This document shows positions 43,001-52,545 of a stretch of DNA of 64,000 bases, in pieces (position 1 is the stretch's first letter; each line of letters opens with the position of its first letter). A model generated the notes under the pieces. That model saw nothing but the letters and a program-made list of their open reading frames with translations, did no database searches and was not told the origin of the DNA. This DNA comes from UBA6168 sp964423205. GTDB lineage: Bacteria; Bacteroidota; Bacteroidia; Chitinophagales; Saprospiraceae. The DNA is taken from assembly GCA_964423205.1 (NCBI GenBank), contig CAYRDX010000015.1, forward strand, positions 10,197-74,196, written 5' to 3'. The position numbers and the translations under genes were made by a program.

Positions 43001-44322
43001 CCGATGGTAAGAAAATCTTCGTCACTCACCATATCCCTTACGGTGCATCATTGAAAATCAAAGATGGTCAGACCGTGCAAAGAGGTGATACTATTTGCGA
43101 TTGGGACCCATACAACGCGGTTATCATTTCGGAATTTTCTGGTATTGCACAATTCGACAGCATCGAGGAAGGTGTGACATTCAGGATGGAGCGCGACGAC
43201 CAAACCGGTATTTCCGAAAAGGTCATCATCGAAAGCAAGAGCAAGAAGAAGATTCCTACTATTACCATTGTGGCCTCTGACGGAGAAGAACTCAGGCGTT
43301 ACAATCTTCCGGTAGGAGCTTATATCTCCATTGAAAATGGACAGGAAATCAGGACGGGACAAAAAATCGTAAAGATCCCTCGTAAGCTTGGTAAGATTCA
43401 GGACATCACAGGTGGTCTTCCACGTGTAACTGAACTTTTCGAAGCGAGGAACCCTTCCAATCCTGCTGTGGTTTCTGAAATTGACGGTGAAATCATCTTC
43501 GGTAAAATCAAAAGAGGTAACCAGGAAGTTACCGTTAAAGCCAAGGATGGTCAGATACACAGATACCTGATTCCACTTTCCAAGCAAATGCTTGTACAGG
43601 AAGGTGACTTTGTCAGAGCGGGCACGCCACTGTCAGATGGTACGACTACACCAAAGGATATTCTGGCCATTAAAGGTCCTTTCGCTGTACAATCCTACCT
43701 GGTTAATGGCGTCCAGGAAGTTTACCGTGCACAAGGTATTGCCATCAACGATAAGCACATTGAGGTGATTGTCAGGCAGATGATGCGCAGGGTAATCATA
43801 GAAGATCCCGGAGATACATCCTTCCTCGAAGGTGAAGCAGTGGAGAAATGGGAATTTATCGAAAAGAACGATTGGATTTACGACAAGAAGGTGGTTACAG
43901 ATGCTGGTGAAAGCAACCGCTTGAAAGCAGGACAATTGGTTTCTCTGCGTCAAATCAGGGAAGAAAACTCTGCTCTTAAGCGCAATGACAGCAAACTGGT
44001 TCAATATCGCGATGCCGTAGCGGCAACCTCCAGCATTATGCTGCAAGGTATTACCCGCTCGTCACTTGGTACGGAAAGCTGGATTTCTGCAGCGTCCTTC
44101 CAGGAGACTACTAAAGTTCTGAGCCAGGCAGCCATTGAAGCCAAGGCGGATATGCTGTACGGATTGAAGGAAAACGTAATTGTAGGAAAGAAAATTCCGG
44201 CAGGTACGGGAATGCGCAAATTCAACGACCTGTTCGTTACCAGCCAGGAATCACATACTGCTTATAAGGAGCGAAGGATGATTATGGAAGAAGATGAGTA
44301 CGATGATTTTGATGAGGAATAG
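40003..44322 (+). CDS. rpoC: RNA polymerase subunit beta'
   Basis: 1439 aa. The N-terminal zinc site is CYCGKYKRIRYKGIVCDRCG. The catalytic magnesium loop is NADFDGDQMAVHVPLS. The bridge-helix region (GARGSKQQIKQLCGLRGLM) and the trigger-loop region (IGEPGTQLTLRTFHVGG) are complete, and the tail is acidic (EEDEYDDFDEE). A strong terminator follows at 44354-44396 and closes the superoperon. Confidence 0.98.
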   Translation: MPFKKKSSVPTPDFDSITISLSSPDEILERSYGEVLKPETINYRSYKPERDGLFCERIFGPVKDYECYCGKYKRIRYKGIVCDRCGVEVTEKKVRRERMGHIKLVVPVVHIWFFKSLPNKIGYLLGLSSKKLESVVYYERYVVIQWGAAQTEDSEPLALLTEEEYMEILESLPPENHQLDDSDPNKFIANMGAEAIRELLVRLDLDQLSFDLRHQAANETSQQRKSEALKRLRVVEAFRGAAERVENRPEWMIIQYLPVVPPELRPLVPLDGGRFASSDLNDLYRRVIIRNNRLKRLLEIKAPEVILRNEKRMLQEAVDSLFDNSRKSNAVKAEGGRALKSLSDILKGKQGRFRQNLLGKRVDYSGRSVIVVGPTLKLHECGLPKGMAAELFKPFIIRKLIERGIVKTVKSAKKLVDRKDSIVWDILENILKGHPVLLNRAPTLHRLSIQAFQPRLVEGKAIQLHPLVCGAFNADFDGDQMAVHVPLSHGAILEAQLLMLSAHNMLNPQDGSPVTLPSQDMVLGLYYITKGKKTQGEEVVMGEGSKFYSPEEVRIAFNEGKLDLHANIKCRVLVEDENGELVHKTIDTTCGRVIFNEAAPKGVPFINELLTKKALKRIIADVLRRSDFGATAEFLDNIKELGFMWAYRGGLSFNLGDLITPSVKERILEQAQSEVDEVWDNYNMGFITNNERYNQVIDKWTYADNRVTDALMKELASHKQGFNSVYMMLDSGARGSKQQIKQLCGLRGLMAKPRKSGDTGGAIIENPILSNFVDGLSVLEYFISTHGARKGLADTALKTADAGYLTRRLVDVAQDVVIIEEDCDTLRGIETTALKDSEKIIDPLSNRIQGRYTLYDVYHPETDELILKAGEYISEHISRYIEDAGIEEVTIRSVLTCETKRGVCAKCYGKNLATGRIAEMGDAVGIIAAQSIGEPGTQLTLRTFHVGGVAAVTKQESEITSRFEAKVEFDAIRTTQYKDDDGKTTEVVLSRTGEIRLLDADGKKIFVTHHIPYGASLKIKDGQTVQRGDTICDWDPYNAVIISEFSGIAQFDSIEEGVTFRMERDDQTGISEKVIIESKSKKKIPTITIVASDGEELRRYNLPVGAYISIENGQEIRTGQKIVKIPRKLGKIQDITGGLPRVTELFEARNPSNPAVVSEIDGEIIFGKIKRGNQEVTVKAKDGQIHRYLIPLSKQMLVQEGDFVRAGTPLSDGTTTPKDILAIKGPFAVQSYLVNGVQEVYRAQGIAINDKHIEVIVRQMMRRVIIEDPGDTSFLEGEAVEKWEFIEKNDWIYDKKVVTDAGESNRLKAGQLVSLRQIREENSALKRNDSKLVQYRDAVAATSSIMLQGITRSSLGTESWISAASFQETTKVLSQAAIEAKADMLYGLKENVIVGKKIPAGTGMRKFNDLFVTSQESHTAYKERRMIMEEDEYDDFDEE

Positions 44323-44353
44323 AATATTTAATAATTCCTTAGAATAAATAATG

Positions 44354-44396
44354 AGAGGGACTTCAGCGGTATAGTTGAAGTCCCTCTGCATTTTTA
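44354..44396 (+). terminator. Terminator after rpoC
   Basis: AGAGGGACTTCA pairs with TGAAGTCCCTCT around a 10-nt loop, followed by GCATTTTTA. It lies 31 nt after the rpoC stop. Confidence 0.9.
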
Positions 44397-44411
44397 GCCA
44401 TATCAATATCC

Positions 44412-45119
44412 TTAACGATCAAATTTTGTGAGCAGAGAACTGCTTTCAACTGCACCTTTGGAATCGTAGTTTTCGGTTTTCACCATTCCTATTCCCTTCG
44501 CATACCAGGAACTGGATTTAAACTTCCGTTTCATCATCGTCTTAAACTCCATTTCCTGAGTGATCTTAACACAATCAAATGTGCCGGCCGAAGTAGTTAC
44601 TTTTTCGCTTGCCTCCACCTTGCGACCTGTGATGTTAAGGCTCATATTCATAAGTGTCATACCTCCGGTTCCTACTTTGATGTTCATCATACCATCTTTC
44701 AAGGATTGCCCTACGGATAGATTGGCAGGTAATTCGAGCGCGTCGCCACTTATCTCCATTTCCATATTCTCAAAGCCGGCCATTGAGCGGGGGTCGAGCA
44801 TGGAACTCATATCTACATAAATAGTGTTGTTTCTGCATTCAAAGCTGTACTTGCCTTCATTGAGAGCCTTGCCTTTTGCGTCCAGGGTTTTTATTTCAGA
44901 AGTGGCCTTTATTCCACCTGAAATATCTACAACGTCAACGATTTTCTGGACTGTCTTACTGGTTTCCTTTTGTTTCTTGTCGTAATGTGTCTGTTCAAAA
45001 CTGATTCCTTTCTTTAAAGGCATGTAGCCTGATTCACAGACATTATCCTGTGAATATGAAGGGACTGAAAACAGGAGAGCAATGGTAATTGCTGCAAGGA
45101 GGTGAATTTGTTTTTTCAT
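44412..45119 (-). CDS. TapB-like (DUF3108-type) exported protein
   Basis: 235 aa from the ATG at 45119 (MKKQIHLLAAITIALLF), with a signal peptide ending SYSQ. The family-like start is GYMPLKKGISFEQTHYDKKQKETSK, and the end has WYAKGIGMVKTENYDSKG. It belongs to a Bacteroidota group of secreted beta-rich proteins called TapB-like; the role is not established. Starting at 45194 would place 25 residues before the signal. It converges on rpoC. Confidence 0.72.
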   Translation of the reverse strand: MKKQIHLLAAITIALLFSVPSYSQDNVCESGYMPLKKGISFEQTHYDKKQKETSKTVQKIVDVVDISGGIKATSEIKTLDAKGKALNEGKYSFECRNNTIYVDMSSMLDPRSMAGFENMEMEISGDALELPANLSVGQSLKDGMMNIKVGTGGMTLMNMSLNITGRKVEASEKVTTSAGTFDCVKITQEMEFKTMMKRKFKSSSWYAKGIGMVKTENYDSKGAVESSSLLTKFDR

Positions 45120-45901
45120 AAAGGATTTTCTATTTGAAGTAAAGAATATGGTTGCATGACTCATTATCGACTTCTTTTCCATATACCTATCCACAAAACA
45201 AATTTTTCACTTACAGACTTGTGGTTGAAAAACGAAGGAAAACCACTAATTGGCCGGTATCAAATTGATACTCAATGCACGCTGAAATAAAGGTAGGTGG
45301 AAAAATAATCAGATAAAACAGGCAGCCGTTCAAAAAAAAAATCCGGGGAAATGAACCCTCCTTTGGAATCGGTTCTGAGTGGATGGGTAACGTTTCATTT
45401 CACCCGGACGGCTCTTTATGGGATTAACCAGGTATCGGGGAAATGGTGCTTTGGCGAAATTGGCTTAGTGGAAAAACGAAATATGCCTTCTTGGAGATAA
45501 TAGGTTAGATACTTCTATAACGGTGCACTTGAAGGTTTGTTCACAAACAGAGGTTGTTACAGTGAAATTCCCAGATTAATAATTCTTTCAGAAGGTAAAT
45601 ACCTTCATTAGCGCTATTGGAGTTAACCACTCTTGCCTGAACCTTATCTTTTGAGGTGCTTTGTAACACGTATCTGATAGCAGAATTATTGGGTTAATAG
45701 CTGTGTTATGTTTTAAATCACAGTCCGGTAACATGCCACACTAACCAGCACACACATTGTCTGGTTTACTTTACTAAATTCACCACGTCATGAATGGGAT
45801 ACAACAACATAGGTGAGTCAAAAGCATGGCAAGCCTTAAGTAAGATGATTAAGAGGCATTTGAATTTATTAATGAAAAGTACGCTGAAGCATTGTTTAGT
45901 T
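45120..45901. other. Long intergenic region upstream of the GDPD-GH16 gene
   Basis: 782 nt with no recognisable gene. One 49-codon frame (45351-45500, start MNPPLESVLSGW) is open, but it has no supporting start context and I do not call it. The region may hold promoters and remnants. No repeat family of the window is present. Confidence 0.45.
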
Positions 45902-47445
45902 ATGGATTTTACTATACCAAAATACTTGAAAATAGCTGCCTGTTTCTTGTTTCTATTCTGTTTCATAACAGGAACAGTTTCACTTGGTGCCCAAACAAAA
46001 ATCGAGAGCAGAGTGATTGCTCACAGGGGTGCCTGGAAAAATTCAGGCACTCCTCAAAACTCTTTAGCATCACTGAAGCATGCCATTGATTTGGGATGTG
46101 CAGGTTCTGAGTTTGATGTCCGAATGACCAAAGTCAATGTACTTATCGTGAATCATGATCCCTTGTATCAGGGAATGGATATCGAACAGTTGAAGTATTC
46201 AGAACTGAGAAAAAAAGTTCTTGAGAATGGTGAAAGGCTCCCATCTCTCAAGAGTTTTCTGAAATTGGGAAAAGTGCAGGATAAGACCAAACTCATTGTA
46301 GAGATCAAAAAATCACCAGCAGGCAAAGAGCGGTCAAAGCTCATCGCTGAGAGAGTTTACAAGTTGGTCAGAAAGATGAAAGCCGAGGACAAGGTGGTTT
46401 ACATCAGCTTCGACTATGATGTGCTGTTGAAAATCCTCGAGTTGAATCCACAGGCTGTTACCCAATACCTGGAGGGTGATGTGGCACCCGATAAGTTGAA
46501 GAATGATGGAATAACAGGTGCCGATTACCATTACAGTGTTTATCNNNNNNNNNNAAAAAAGAAAACTGGTTGCCGGAGAGCAAATCTAATGGCCTTGCAG
46601 TGAATGCATGGACAGTAAATGATTCCATACTGATGGATTATTTCCTGGTTCGCAACATTGATTTTCTGACCACCGATGAACCTGAACTCGCTTTGAAAAA
46701 GGCAACCAATTTTTCCAGCAGAGATTGGCAGTTGATATGGAGCGATGAATTCAACTATACGGGATTGCCAGATTCAACCTGGTGGTCTTACGAAACCGGA
46801 GGGCATGGGTTTGGAAACAACGAGCTGCAATATTATACAGCGAACGATACCAGTACAGCATGGGTGGACAAAGGGAAACTCACCATTACAGCCAATAAGC
46901 AAAAATTTCAAAACAGCGAATATACTTCTGCCCGTCTCGTGACGAGCGACAAAGCCGAATGGCAATATGGACGCATTGAAGTCAGGGCAAAACTCCCATC
47001 GGGACGGGGCACCTGGCCGGCAATATGGATGCTGGGGCATGACCTAAAGGAAGTGGGCTGGCCTAAATGCGGGGAAATAGACATTATGGAACACGTTGGG
47101 TATGAACCGGATTCAATTTTCTGTGCCATTCATACTCAAGCCTATAACCATATCAAGAGAACTCAAAAATCGGGAAGGATATTTATTGACAATCCCTATA
47201 ACGCTTTTAATGTGTACGCATTAGAGTGGGATTCTGAAAAAATGATATTTCTGGTCAATGAGGATGTTGTCCTGACTGTAGAAAATGAGTTCAAGGGTAC
47301 CGACGAGTGGCCTTTCGATAAACCATATTACCTCATTCTTAATATTGCCGTTGGTGGAAACTGGGGTGGCCGAAAAGGGGTCGATGACTCTATATTTCCA
47401 GCCAAAATGGAAATCGACTATGTCAGGGTTTTCCAAAAACCTTGA
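45902..47445 (+). CDS. GDPD-GH16 fusion protein, interrupted by an assembly gap
   Basis: One exported protein split by the run of N at 46545-46554. The start at 45902 gives a signal segment (KYLKIAACFLFLFCFITG). The glycerophosphodiester phosphodiesterase domain follows, with IAHRG, EFDVRMTK and VNHDP. After the gap it resumes in a different frame at KENWLPESKSNGLAVNAWTVND and FLTTDEPELAL, the normal GDPD end. A GH16 beta-glucanase domain follows, with the catalytic motif EIDIME. The frame change is explained if the true gap is not 10 nt (3k+2 is needed). The likely substrates are glycerophosphodiesters and laminarin- or mixed-linkage beta-glucan. Confidence 0.78.
46545..46554. other. Assembly gap (10 N)
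   Basis: Ten N followed by an A-run. Protein homology continues across it, so the join is probably right but the gap length is nominal. Confidence 0.99.
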
Positions 47446-47493
47446 GCATATCGGGTTTGGTAATGATGTTCGAAATACCGGGTAATACCAGCC

Positions 47494-49851
47494 CTACTTC
47501 TTGACCAACTTTTGTACCTGCCTGTCTATTTCTATGAAATACAAGCCAGGCTGCAGGTTGCGGGTGTCAAAGCTGGTTTCCACAGTAAAAATCTGACGAT
47601 TCAATTCCTGACCATAAAGGTTCAATAACCGGACTGTTTGCACATCCTCTTTTGAAGAACGCACGAAAACTTCATTGGACACTGGATTTGGATAAATCCT
47701 GAAGCTTACTTCTATCCCGGGAAGTTCATGCGTGTTCACAGCCTTGCCATTGTTGTCGTTGAAAGTTGGCTTTTGAATCACAAAGTCACCCGTTCCGTTA
47801 GGCATCCGGGCATAACCCATATCAGCTTGTTGCGGGCCAAAATGGACTTCCTGAGCAATCCGGACTGATGGGTCGAGGAGGTAGAGCGATTCTCCGGTGG
47901 CGGATAATTTGAAATTGGCATGCAGACCAGCCTGCTTACCGTTTTCATCGGCCCACACTATCAGATAACCATTGGGTGCAATGCTGGTGCCTGGAGGGAA
48001 TGCCCATTTGGTGAGTTTGTTGACGTCGTCGGACAATGTCCAACCACTGAGGTCAACTGTTGTTGCCGATTTGTTGTACAGCTCAATCCAATCATCGAAT
48101 TCACCATCCTGGTCGGCAACTGTTTTGGTATTGGAAGCCATGAGTTCATTAATGACAACCGGGCTTTCAAAATAGTCGGCAAGTTTGACCTGATACACAA
48201 AAACGTCGTGTTCGGCTCCTGCCGGGAAATAAGTGGCTGTTGAAGCCGAGTTATTTGCTATGGCTTCCACATAATACCTTACCACAGTTCCTTTTGTATG
48301 TCCCGGAATGGCGGCACCAAAGACACCATCACCGGCTGTACCATCCTGATTCATACCATCGTCCAGCATTTGTACTCTTTCAAACTTTCCGAGATAGCCA
48401 GTGCCGTAGTAAAGGTTGACCCGCTTTACTCCTGCAGTTCCCTGAACCCGGGTGGTCACATATACTTTTTCTCCTTCAGCAGGCTTACCAAAAGTGGTCC
48501 CGCCTGCAGTATAGGAGAGGTTAGAAATGTTAAGTCCCTGTACATTGACTTCAACATTAGCCATAAGAATATTCCGCCGCTGGGTTGCAAAATTCTTCAA
48601 ACTCTGAACGTCACTTTGGTACTGCGCAAAAGTGTATATCTTCTTGGTATCGCTTTGGACAACAGGAGTTATAAGAGCAGCGTACTTATCTACGACTGCA
48701 TCAAACGCCGCCTGATTCAGGTTTTCCGCAACCAGTGTCCTTAAGTGTGCGAGGTAACGCTGCCGGAGTTCGGGCAGGTTGAGGAGTTTATTTAATAGGG
48801 CAAAGTTGACATTGGTACTGTTGTAAAACGGACTCCAATTTACATTATTCAATTTCATGGCACTGTTCCCGTCGTATTCCATGTTGACCAAACGACCAGT
48901 TTCAGGTTCCCAATAGAGATAATAGTCCATTCCTCCCTTATTCACATAACTGTCGTCATCCAGAAAAACAATTTCGGTTGCCAGTGTCCAAAGCGCCCTG
49001 TCAATATCGAGATAATGCCGCAAGCTGTCATAGAGTAATGCAGATGAGGTATTATTCAAAACCGCACAGGTCTTAACCAGGTCATCCCATGGATTTGCTT
49101 TATTAGCTGTCTTCAGTGTATAATTCTTTTTGTACTCATTTGTATCCGGTCCGAGATAGTTTAACGAAGACAAACCTGCACCGAATGGATTTCCCCCTCC
49201 GGGTGCTCCTCCTGTAGTTCTCATGGCTCTCCACCTTGTCCCATCATTACTCAAAAACCACTCTTCCAGGAATTCGGCATTCAGCCCCTGTATGTTGGCA
49301 TACAGACCCCAATCTTCCCCATTGATTCGCAGGCGAACGTAGTTGCCTTTAAGGGATGGTATGTGATTTCTTCCGTGGTGCAGGTAAACCACCTCACGCA
49401 TGAATGAAGGGTCTTCATAGGCATTGTTGAGGTTCAGTGTTTCATATCCAAAAATATTCTGGTCTGGATTTTCAAAATCCACAGTAATGTTGAAGGATTT
49501 CTTCTGTGAATTGGCGGGCAATCTTTGATAGGAAGTTTGCCCCTTAAACCGCACTCCTACCGGACTTGGCAAGGTGTATCCATTCACGGCCATTTTAGCC
49601 GGAATATCAATGCCTGCCGTGTAATTTGTTGTGAGCAAACTCCAGTAATTGGTCTGGCTGAAGGTAAGTTCAATCTCCTGAATGACGTTTCCATCATAAA
49701 ATCCCGTGCTTGGGTTCCCTCCGGTAATTAATCTCCTGCCATCAGATGACATCCTCATTTCCAGTGGGAGACTCTGAGAAAAGCTTTGTATTAAAGGGAA
49801 AAACAGGGTTACAAGACCCAAACAAACATGTTTCCAGGAGACAGGTATCAT
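47494..49851 (-). CDS. CotH kinase-like, lamin-tail, T9SS-sorted protein
   Basis: Secreted protein of 785 aa. The signal peptide is about residues 1-27. A CotH-type protein-kinase-like domain covers about residues 50-420 (VGVRFKGQTSYQRLPANSQKKSF; NMEYDGNSAMKLNN). A lamin-tail domain follows (VINELMASNTKTVADQDGEFDDWIELYN), then a type IX secretion sorting tail (FRIYPNPVSNEVFVRSS to the end). CotH in Bacillus phosphorylates spore-coat proteins. The target here is unknown. Confidence 0.88.
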   Translation of the reverse strand: MIPVSWKHVCLGLVTLFFPLIQSFSQSLPLEMRMSSDGRRLITGGNPSTGFYDGNVIQEIELTFSQTNYWSLLTTNYTAGIDIPAKMAVNGYTLPSPVGVRFKGQTSYQRLPANSQKKSFNITVDFENPDQNIFGYETLNLNNAYEDPSFMREVVYLHHGRNHIPSLKGNYVRLRINGEDWGLYANIQGLNAEFLEEWFLSNDGTRWRAMRTTGGAPGGGNPFGAGLSSLNYLGPDTNEYKKNYTLKTANKANPWDDLVKTCAVLNNTSSALLYDSLRHYLDIDRALWTLATEIVFLDDDSYVNKGGMDYYLYWEPETGRLVNMEYDGNSAMKLNNVNWSPFYNSTNVNFALLNKLLNLPELRQRYLAHLRTLVAENLNQAAFDAVVDKYAALITPVVQSDTKKIYTFAQYQSDVQSLKNFATQRRNILMANVEVNVQGLNISNLSYTAGGTTFGKPAEGEKVYVTTRVQGTAGVKRVNLYYGTGYLGKFERVQMLDDGMNQDGTAGDGVFGAAIPGHTKGTVVRYYVEAIANNSASTATYFPAGAEHDVFVYQVKLADYFESPVVINELMASNTKTVADQDGEFDDWIELYNKSATTVDLSGWTLSDDVNKLTKWAFPPGTSIAPNGYLIVWADENGKQAGLHANFKLSATGESLYLLDPSVRIAQEVHFGPQQADMGYARMPNGTGDFVIQKPTFNDNNGKAVNTHELPGIEVSFRIYPNPVSNEVFVRSSKEDVQTVRLLNLYGQELNRQIFTVETSFDTRNLQPGLYFIEIDRQVQKLVKK

Positions 49852-50205
49852 GGTTTGAATTTTACTATTTGTAAAGTTCAGTCATTTAGTGTGCAAAGCA
49901 AAGGTCTGGGTGGCAGAATATTAATTATTATCCCCCTATTGCAAGCGGATAGGCAAAAGGATAAAATTCCGATACCCTCAGGCAACCTTTGAGATTTTTA
50001 TGTTGAATACCTATTGGTAGGATATACCTTAGAGCTTGTTTGGGATTTAGTGCTTGAGTTAAAAACGAGAAATTTTTCGTCAATTTTTTGGCTTTTTGAA
50101 GGAGAATAGCGGGACTACTTGACTGAAAAAAGCTGAAAAAGTGGCGAAAAAGGGTCGTTTTGAGCCAAGTGACCAAATTCCAAACAAGCTCTTACCTTCG
50201 GCAAC
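49852..50205. other. Intergenic region containing MITE copy 2
   Basis: 354 nt between two minus-strand genes. 50031-50192 is the MITE. The remaining 179 nt upstream are AT-rich and must contain the promoter of the CotH gene. No gene is seen. Confidence 0.6.
50031..50192. mobile_element. MITE copy 2 (162 bp)
   Basis: By eye, identical in sequence to 22235-22396. It is flanked on both sides by TACCTT (left 50025-50030, right 50193-50198), a 6-bp target-site duplication. It lies 13 nt downstream of the permease gene stop. Confidence 0.9.
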
Positions 50206-51543
50206 TTACTCTGATTGAACCGATTTCGATTTCTGCTTTTTGAAAAAATAGAAAACAATAACTCCTATAGCCAAAAGCACCAATCCAGGAATGGCCTGCT
50301 TTGGGCGCTCCAATAGAGTGTTCACAGCAAAGGCAGCCGAGATGGCAATAAAAATCATCGGTACGATTGGGAATCCCCAAGCCCTGATGGGACGATCTGC
50401 ATTAGGTATTTTTTTTCTGAAAACAAAAATGGCCGCACCTGCAAGACCCATAAAAGCAATGTCCATGAAAGTGACAAATGTGATGATTTCATCGAAGAGA
50501 CCACTGAAGAAAAAGAGCACAGCCATGGCCCAAACCACCTGAACCAGCATGGCCCATAGAGGTGTATGCCACTTTGGATGAACTTCCGAGAGTTTCCTGA
50601 AGAAGATTCCGTCAGCAGCCATGGCGTAATAAATGCGGGGTGCCGACATGGTGTAGATACTGATGGTGCCAAAAATGGAAACGGCTATAGCCACGGCTAC
50701 CGCTTTCCCGCCCCATGGCGCTAAGGTACCAATGGCCTCTCCGGCAACACGCGGAGTCTGTGAAATGGCGTTGAGAGGCAGTAGTAACATGTAAGCGAGA
50801 TTAACCAGCAGGTACATAGAAAGTACAATCAGGACGCCAAAGAACATTGCCTTGGGTACAGTCCTCTCTGCATTATGGGCCTCGCCAGCCACAAAAGAAG
50901 CATGGTGCCAGCCACCTATTGAAAAGAGTACGCCGATTAGTCCGGTCAGGAAGGCCGAAGTCAGATTTTCGGGAATTCCGGACGAAAGTGAGAAGTCGAG
51001 CTGTACTTGTGAGGGTTCAAAAAACACAAAACCAGCCACTACAATGGCCAGGATGGCCAACAATTTGAGGCCTGTGAAAAGGTTAGCCAAGCCCTGGCTG
51101 ACATTCACTCCAAGGATGTTGATGCCGGTCAAAAACAACATGGTGAAGGCGGCAATGGCTGTTTTCACTGCTTCACTCATGTCCGGAACAAACAATTTAA
51201 GGTATTCCGCAAATGCCACACACAAGCCTGCGAGTGCACCAGTGTTGATGACCAGCAGAGTCACCCATCCGTATAAGAAACCGGTGAGTTCGCCGTAGGC
51301 TTCTTTGAGATAAACATATACCCCCCCGGATTTTGGAAATAGCCCTCCTAATTCTGTGAAAGTCAGCGCACCGGTCAGGGCTATGAGCCCACCCAATACC
51401 CAAACCATAAGTACTAAACTTGCATTCGGAAGTGCCGCTACTATTTGGGCGGGTGTTACAAAAATTCCGGAACCAATGCAGGAGCCTACCGCAATCATGG
51501 TGAGTCCGTAGAGTGTAAGTTTCTTATCGAGTTGGCCTTTCAT
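50206..51543 (-). CDS. APC-superfamily amino acid permease
   Basis: Integral membrane transporter of 445 aa with about 12 transmembrane helices. The first helix carries the unwound GSCIGSGIFVTPAQI substrate motif, with FTELGGLFPKSGGVYVYLKEAYG next, both typical of the APC family. It probably imports or exchanges amino acids; specificity is not readable. No regulatory domain is seen. MITE copy 2 lies directly downstream. Confidence 0.88.
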   Translation of the reverse strand: MKGQLDKKLTLYGLTMIAVGSCIGSGIFVTPAQIVAALPNASLVLMVWVLGGLIALTGALTFTELGGLFPKSGGVYVYLKEAYGELTGFLYGWVTLLVINTGALAGLCVAFAEYLKLFVPDMSEAVKTAIAAFTMLFLTGINILGVNVSQGLANLFTGLKLLAILAIVVAGFVFFEPSQVQLDFSLSSGIPENLTSAFLTGLIGVLFSIGGWHHASFVAGEAHNAERTVPKAMFFGVLIVLSMYLLVNLAYMLLLPLNAISQTPRVAGEAIGTLAPWGGKAVAVAIAVSIFGTISIYTMSAPRIYYAMAADGIFFRKLSEVHPKWHTPLWAMLVQVVWAMAVLFFFSGLFDEIITFVTFMDIAFMGLAGAAIFVFRKKIPNADRPIRAWGFPIVPMIFIAISAAFAVNTLLERPKQAIPGLVLLAIGVIVFYFFKKQKSKSVQSE

Positions 51544-51693
51544 CGTTTAAGTTGTGTGGAATGGTAAAATGAGCCACCGAAGAAATGAAAAGAATCGGGT
51601 TAGTCCTAAAAAGTAGCCTCCTTTTATGCAAATTGCAGAAGGCTAACGGAATCAGATACCCAGAGTTGTACCGTAAAATCCACTCTTTTCATC

Positions 51694-51735
51694 CTCCATC
51701 CTCTATCCTCATATCTTCAAATCCTCGGCTCCCCA
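51694..51735. repeat. CATCCTC-type short tandem repeat
   Basis: CATCCTCCATCCTCTATCCT followed by degenerate CTTCAAATCCTC units, a 7-nt-period block upstream of the RNase H gene. It belongs to the same low-complexity class as the others. Confidence 0.55.
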
Positions 51736-51761
51736 AATCATCAGTTCTTCAAAACGATTCC

Positions 51762-51769
51762 TACATTTG
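51762..51769 (+). promoter_or_regulatory. -7 box candidate (TACATTTG) 6 nt before the RNase H start
   Basis: Exact TAnnTTTG match. The spacing would start transcription at or next to the ATG at 51776, giving a leaderless mRNA. No clear -33 box is visible. Confidence 0.4.
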
Positions 51770-51775
51770 TACACT

Positions 51776-52405
51776 ATGACCAGCAAAAAGAAATTTTACG
51801 TGGTGTGGCAGGGAGCAAAGCCAGGTGTTTACGATAATTGGCAGGAATGCCAGTTGCAGATAAAAGGATTTCCGGAAGCCAAATACAAAAGCTTTCCTTC
51901 TGAAGAGGAGGCTGAAAAAGCTTTTACAGAAAAGTTCGGGAAGCACATCTACGGGCAAAAGAAAGAAACTTCACTTGCCAATAATAAACAGAAAGCAAAA
52001 GGCATTATCTGGGAAAGCCTTAGCGTGGATGCGGCTTGCAGTGGAAACCCCGGCATAATGGAATACCAGGGCGTTCACACCACAACCAAAAAACAACTGT
52101 TCCACCAAAAGTTTGCATTGGGCACCAACAATATTGGAGAGTTCCTGGCTATAGTGCATGCACTGGCACATTTTGAAAAACAGGGGTATTCAACACCCAT
52201 TTATACAGACTCAAAGACAGCGCTGGCCTGGGTGCGCAATAAAAAGTGCAAATCAAACCTGGAGCGAAATACCAAAACAGAAAAAATATGGCAGTTGGTG
52301 GAACGTGCAGAAAACTGGTTGAAAACACATAACTGGAAAAATCCGGTTTTGAAATGGGACACAGAAGAATGGGGAGAGATACCCGCTGATTTTGGCAGAA
52401 AGTAG
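51776..52405 (+). CDS. rnhA: Ribonuclease H with N-terminal viroplasmin domain
   Basis: Cleaves RNA in RNA-DNA hybrids; 209 aa. Residues 4-55 are the viroplasmin/RHBD hybrid-binding domain (KFYVVWQGAKPGVYDNW). The catalytic domain has D85 (SVDAACSGNPG), E122 (NNIGEF), D145 (TDSKTAL) and D205 (PADFGRK). This is the common Bacteroidota form, with AACSGNPG in place of the more usual TDGSxxGNPG. The ATG at 51776 is preferred over the TTG at 51767. Confidence 0.93.
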   Translation: MTSKKKFYVVWQGAKPGVYDNWQECQLQIKGFPEAKYKSFPSEEEAEKAFTEKFGKHIYGQKKETSLANNKQKAKGIIWESLSVDAACSGNPGIMEYQGVHTTTKKQLFHQKFALGTNNIGEFLAIVHALAHFEKQGYSTPIYTDSKTALAWVRNKKCKSNLERNTKTEKIWQLVERAENWLKTHNWKNPVLKWDTEEWGEIPADFGRK

Positions 52406-52430
52406 TATTGAGGATTAAGTATAAAGGCAT

Positions 52431-52475
52431 CCCCGAAGCCCGAAGGGCTAAAGGGGTAAGAAGGCAAAAGGCAAA
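52431..52475. repeat. Dispersed A-rich intergenic repeat, copy C
   Basis: Contains the 26-nt hairpin CCCCGAAGCCC-GAA-GGGCTAAAGGGG (52431-52456), identical to 16257-16282, followed by AAGGCAAAAGGCAAAAG. The second half of copy A is missing here. Confidence 0.75.
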
Positions 52476-52545
52476 AGTTTAGACTCATTACTAAATTGTC
52501 AGTTTTCCTTTTCGTTTTTGTAGCATACATTTTACCTGAAGTCAA

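Noticed and set aside
45351..45500. Small protein of 49 residues in the long intergenic region
   Set aside because: No promoter, ribosome-binding or family support; it could occur by chance in this length of DNA.
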